Assembly: GCA_047921175.1 (NCBI GenBank)
Contig: JBLRWQ010000019.1
Span: 1 to 42,510 of the forward strand
Source of the DNA: T1Sed10-7 sp047921175
Lineage (GTDB): Bacteria > Actinomycetota > Nitriliruptoria > Nitriliruptorales > Nitriliruptoraceae
Length of the DNA stretch: 42,510 nucleotides
Reading direction: 5' to 3'
A program made the position numbers and the translations under genes. The notes below the pieces were generated by a model. That model was not told the origin of the DNA and searched no databases. It worked only from the letters and a program-made list of their open reading frames with translations. Positions 40,892 to 42,510 of the stretch are shown here, piece by piece (position 1 is the first letter of the stretch; each line of letters starts with the position of its first letter).

Positions 40892-42510
40892 ATGCGGACC
40901 TGGGACCGCAGCGTGGACGTGCTGGTGGTGGGGACCGGCGGTGCGGGGCTGGCCGCCGCGATGACGGCGGGCGATGCCGGCCTCGAGGTGCTGCTGGTCG
41001 AGAGCACCGACCGGTGGGGGGGCTCCACCTCGATGTCGGGTGGCGGGATGTGGCTGCCGGCGAACCCGCTCATGGCCCGCGCCGGGGCTGGCGACTCCCG
41101 TGAGGAGGCGCTCACCTACCTCGAGGACCGCGTCGGGGACGCCGGGCCCGCGACCTCCCGGGCACGCAAGGAGGCCTTCGTCGACACGGTCGGGGCGTTC
41201 GTGGAGCTGGCGGAGCGACTCGGGGTCCGCTTCGCCCGGGCCGCCGACTACCCGGACTACTACCCGGAGCGCCCGGGCGGCAAGGTCGGCCGGGCCCTGG
41301 AGGTCGAACCCTTCGACCGCAAGCGCATCGGCCCCTGGTGGGACAGCGCCCGGGCCGCGGTGGACGGGGTGCCCTTGCCGGCCAAGACGGACGATTTCTG
41401 GCTGCTGGGCCGGGCCTGGTCCACCCCGAGCGGGTTCGCGCGTGGCGCCCGGTTCGTCGGCCGCACGCTGGCCGGTGCGGCGACGGGGAAGGCGCTGGTC
41501 GGGATGGGCGGAGCGATGACCGCCTCGTTCCTCGAGGTGGTGCTCGACCAGGGCGGCGAGGTGTGGCTGTCGTCCCCGCTGGCCGAGCTGGTGGTCGAGA
41601 ACGACCGGGTCGTGGGCGCCGTCATCCAGCGTGACGGGACCACCACCCGGGTCGAGGCCCGCCGCGGGGTCGTGCTGGCAGCCGGCGGGTTCGCGCACCG
41701 CACCGAGTGGCGCAAGGAGCACCACGGCATCGACGGCTTCTCCTCGGCGAACCGCGGCGACCTCGGCACCGCCATCGAGGTGGCGCAGGGACTCGGCGCC
41801 GCGGTCGACCTGATGGACGACGCGTGGTGGGGCGCGTCGATCCCGGCACCGACGGACGACACGAGCCCGTCGTTCCTGGTCAGCGAGCGGTCCTACCCGT
41901 TCTCGATCATGGTGGATGCGAACGGGGAGCGCTTCGCCAACGAGTCGGAGTCCTACGTCGACCTCGGCCACCGGATGCTCGAGCACGGCAAGCAGGTGGA
42001 CGGCCCGTTCTGGATGATCGCCGACGCCCGCCACGCCCGCCGCTACCTGCGCAGCTTCGCGATCCAACCGGGGCTGCCGGCCAAGCTCAAGGAGGCGGGG
42101 CTGCTGCGCTCCGCCGACACCGTCCGGGAGCTCGCCGGGCAGCTCGGGCTGGACGCCGACCGGCTGATCGCGACGATCCGCCGCTTCAACGGCTTCGCCC
42201 GCACCGGGATCGACCAGGACTTCGGCCGGGGCAACTCCGTCTACGACCGCTACTACGGCGACCCGCTCGTCCGCCCCAACCCGAACCTCGGCCCGCTGAC
42301 CCGCGGACCGTTCACCGCCATCCAGGTCGTCCCGGGCGACCTCGGCACGAAGGGCGGTCTGGTCACCGACGCCGACGCGCGGGTGCTGCGGGAGGACCTG
42401 AGCCCGATCGGCGGGCTGTACGCCTCCGGCAACACCTCCGCCTCCGTCATGGGCCGGACCTATCCCGGACCGGGGTCCACGCTCGGGCCGGCGGTGGTGT
42501 TCGGCTACCG
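40892..42510 (+). CDS. 3-ketosteroid delta-1-dehydrogenase-like FAD protein (3' truncated by window edge)
   Basis: The frame is open from ATG 40892 (GGGAGG ahead) to the window end, 539 codons. The N-terminal FAD loop (VVVGTGGAGLAAA), GGSTSMSGGGMWLPAN and a C-terminal GRTYPGPGSTLGPAVVFGYR are characteristic of the KstD/fumarate-reductase flavoprotein family. The last motif is typical of KstD, where it closes over the flavin, so only a short tail should be missing. Such enzymes introduce a 1,2 double bond in 3-ketosteroids. Related FAD dehydrogenases with other substrates cannot be excluded. Regulation by the divergent TetR is likely. Confidence 0.85.
   Translation, partial: MRTWDRSVDVLVVGTGGAGLAAAMTAGDAGLEVLLVESTDRWGGSTSMSGGGMWLPANPLMARAGAGDSREEALTYLEDRVGDAGPATSRARKEAFVDTVGAFVELAERLGVRFARAADYPDYYPERPGGKVGRALEVEPFDRKRIGPWWDSARAAVDGVPLPAKTDDFWLLGRAWSTPSGFARGARFVGRTLAGAATGKALVGMGGAMTASFLEVVLDQGGEVWLSSPLAELVVENDRVVGAVIQRDGTTTRVEARRGVVLAAGGFAHRTEWRKEHHGIDGFSSANRGDLGTAIEVAQGLGAAVDLMDDAWWGASIPAPTDDTSPSFLVSERSYPFSIMVDANGERFANESESYVDLGHRMLEHGKQVDGPFWMIADARHARRYLRSFAIQPGLPAKLKEAGLLRSADTVRELAGQLGLDADRLIATIRRFNGFARTGIDQDFGRGNSVYDRYYGDPLVRPNPNLGPLTRGPFTAIQVVPGDLGTKGGLVTDADARVLREDLSPIGGLYASGNTSASVMGRTYPGPGSTLGPAVVFGY

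Noticed and set aside
1..42510. CRISPR arrays, insertion sequences, phage genes or rRNA
   Set aside because: No repeat-spacer arrays, transposase, integrase, phage structural genes or rRNA-like sequence seen; the only RNA gene found is tRNA-Sec.

Overview
The window is very GC-rich (roughly 70 % or more), tightly packed and full of 4-base ATGA/GTGA start-stop overlaps. It carries ergothioneine biosynthesis genes in the actinobacterial style, a SigR/RsrA-type sigma/anti-sigma pair and TetR regulators. Together these point to a high-GC actinomycete, perhaps from a deep lineage because selenocysteine and reductive-dehalogenase genes are present; the genus cannot be read from the sequence. Layout, left to right. 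(1) 1-4970 (+): two secreted, membrane-anchored surface proteins and a complete ECF-type vitamin transporter (T component, fused double ATPase, S component), plausibly for a corrinoid. (2) 5043-10869 (-): an organohalide-reduction-like block. It holds an unknown thioredoxin-fold protein, a Tat-exported reductive dehalogenase (rdhA), its three-helix membrane anchor (rdhB), a terminator hairpin, a bis-heme/flavin membrane reductase and an anchored cytochrome c, with a formate/nitrite-type channel upstream. (3) 11064-16371 (+): a glucosidase, a glycogen-debranching enzyme and an NAD(P)HX epimerase in one overlapping operon. (4) 16459-24091: a selenium island. Two small membrane proteins precede two genes that each contain an in-frame UGA read as selenocysteine: an iodothyronine-deiodinase-like protein and a GrdB-like reductase protein. 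Convergent to them is the selD-selA-selB operon, and divergent from selD is the tRNA-Sec gene, so the whole decoding apparatus and two of its clients lie together. (5) 24302-29153 (+): a thioredoxin-like gene followed by egtD-egtA-egtB-egtC. (6) 29154-42510: membrane and secreted proteins, DUF427, patatin, two AhpD-like proteins under a TetR operator, a disulfide-reductase-family flavoprotein, the ECF sigma factor with its zinc anti-sigma factor, a flavodoxin-fold oxidoreductase, a DJ-1/PfpI protein, methylglyoxal synthase, an SDR/TetR pair, and a 3-ketosteroid-dehydrogenase-like gene that runs off the end. What ties the window together: ten intergenic sites share the pattern GGAA-N19-GTT (GGAAG or GGAAC, then 18 bases, then GTT), which is the known SigR/SigH promoter architecture. 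They lie upstream of the formate-type channel, the glucosidase operon, two related membrane proteins, the ergothioneine operon, a secreted protein, a 43-codon ORF plus DUF427, the patatin, the FAD disulfide oxidoreductase and the flavodoxin-fold oxidoreductase. The window also encodes a sigma factor and an anti-sigma factor whose Cys/His spacing matches RsrA. I infer a compact thiol-stress regulon that includes ergothioneine synthesis, beside a selenium and halogen redox region that does not carry these promoters.
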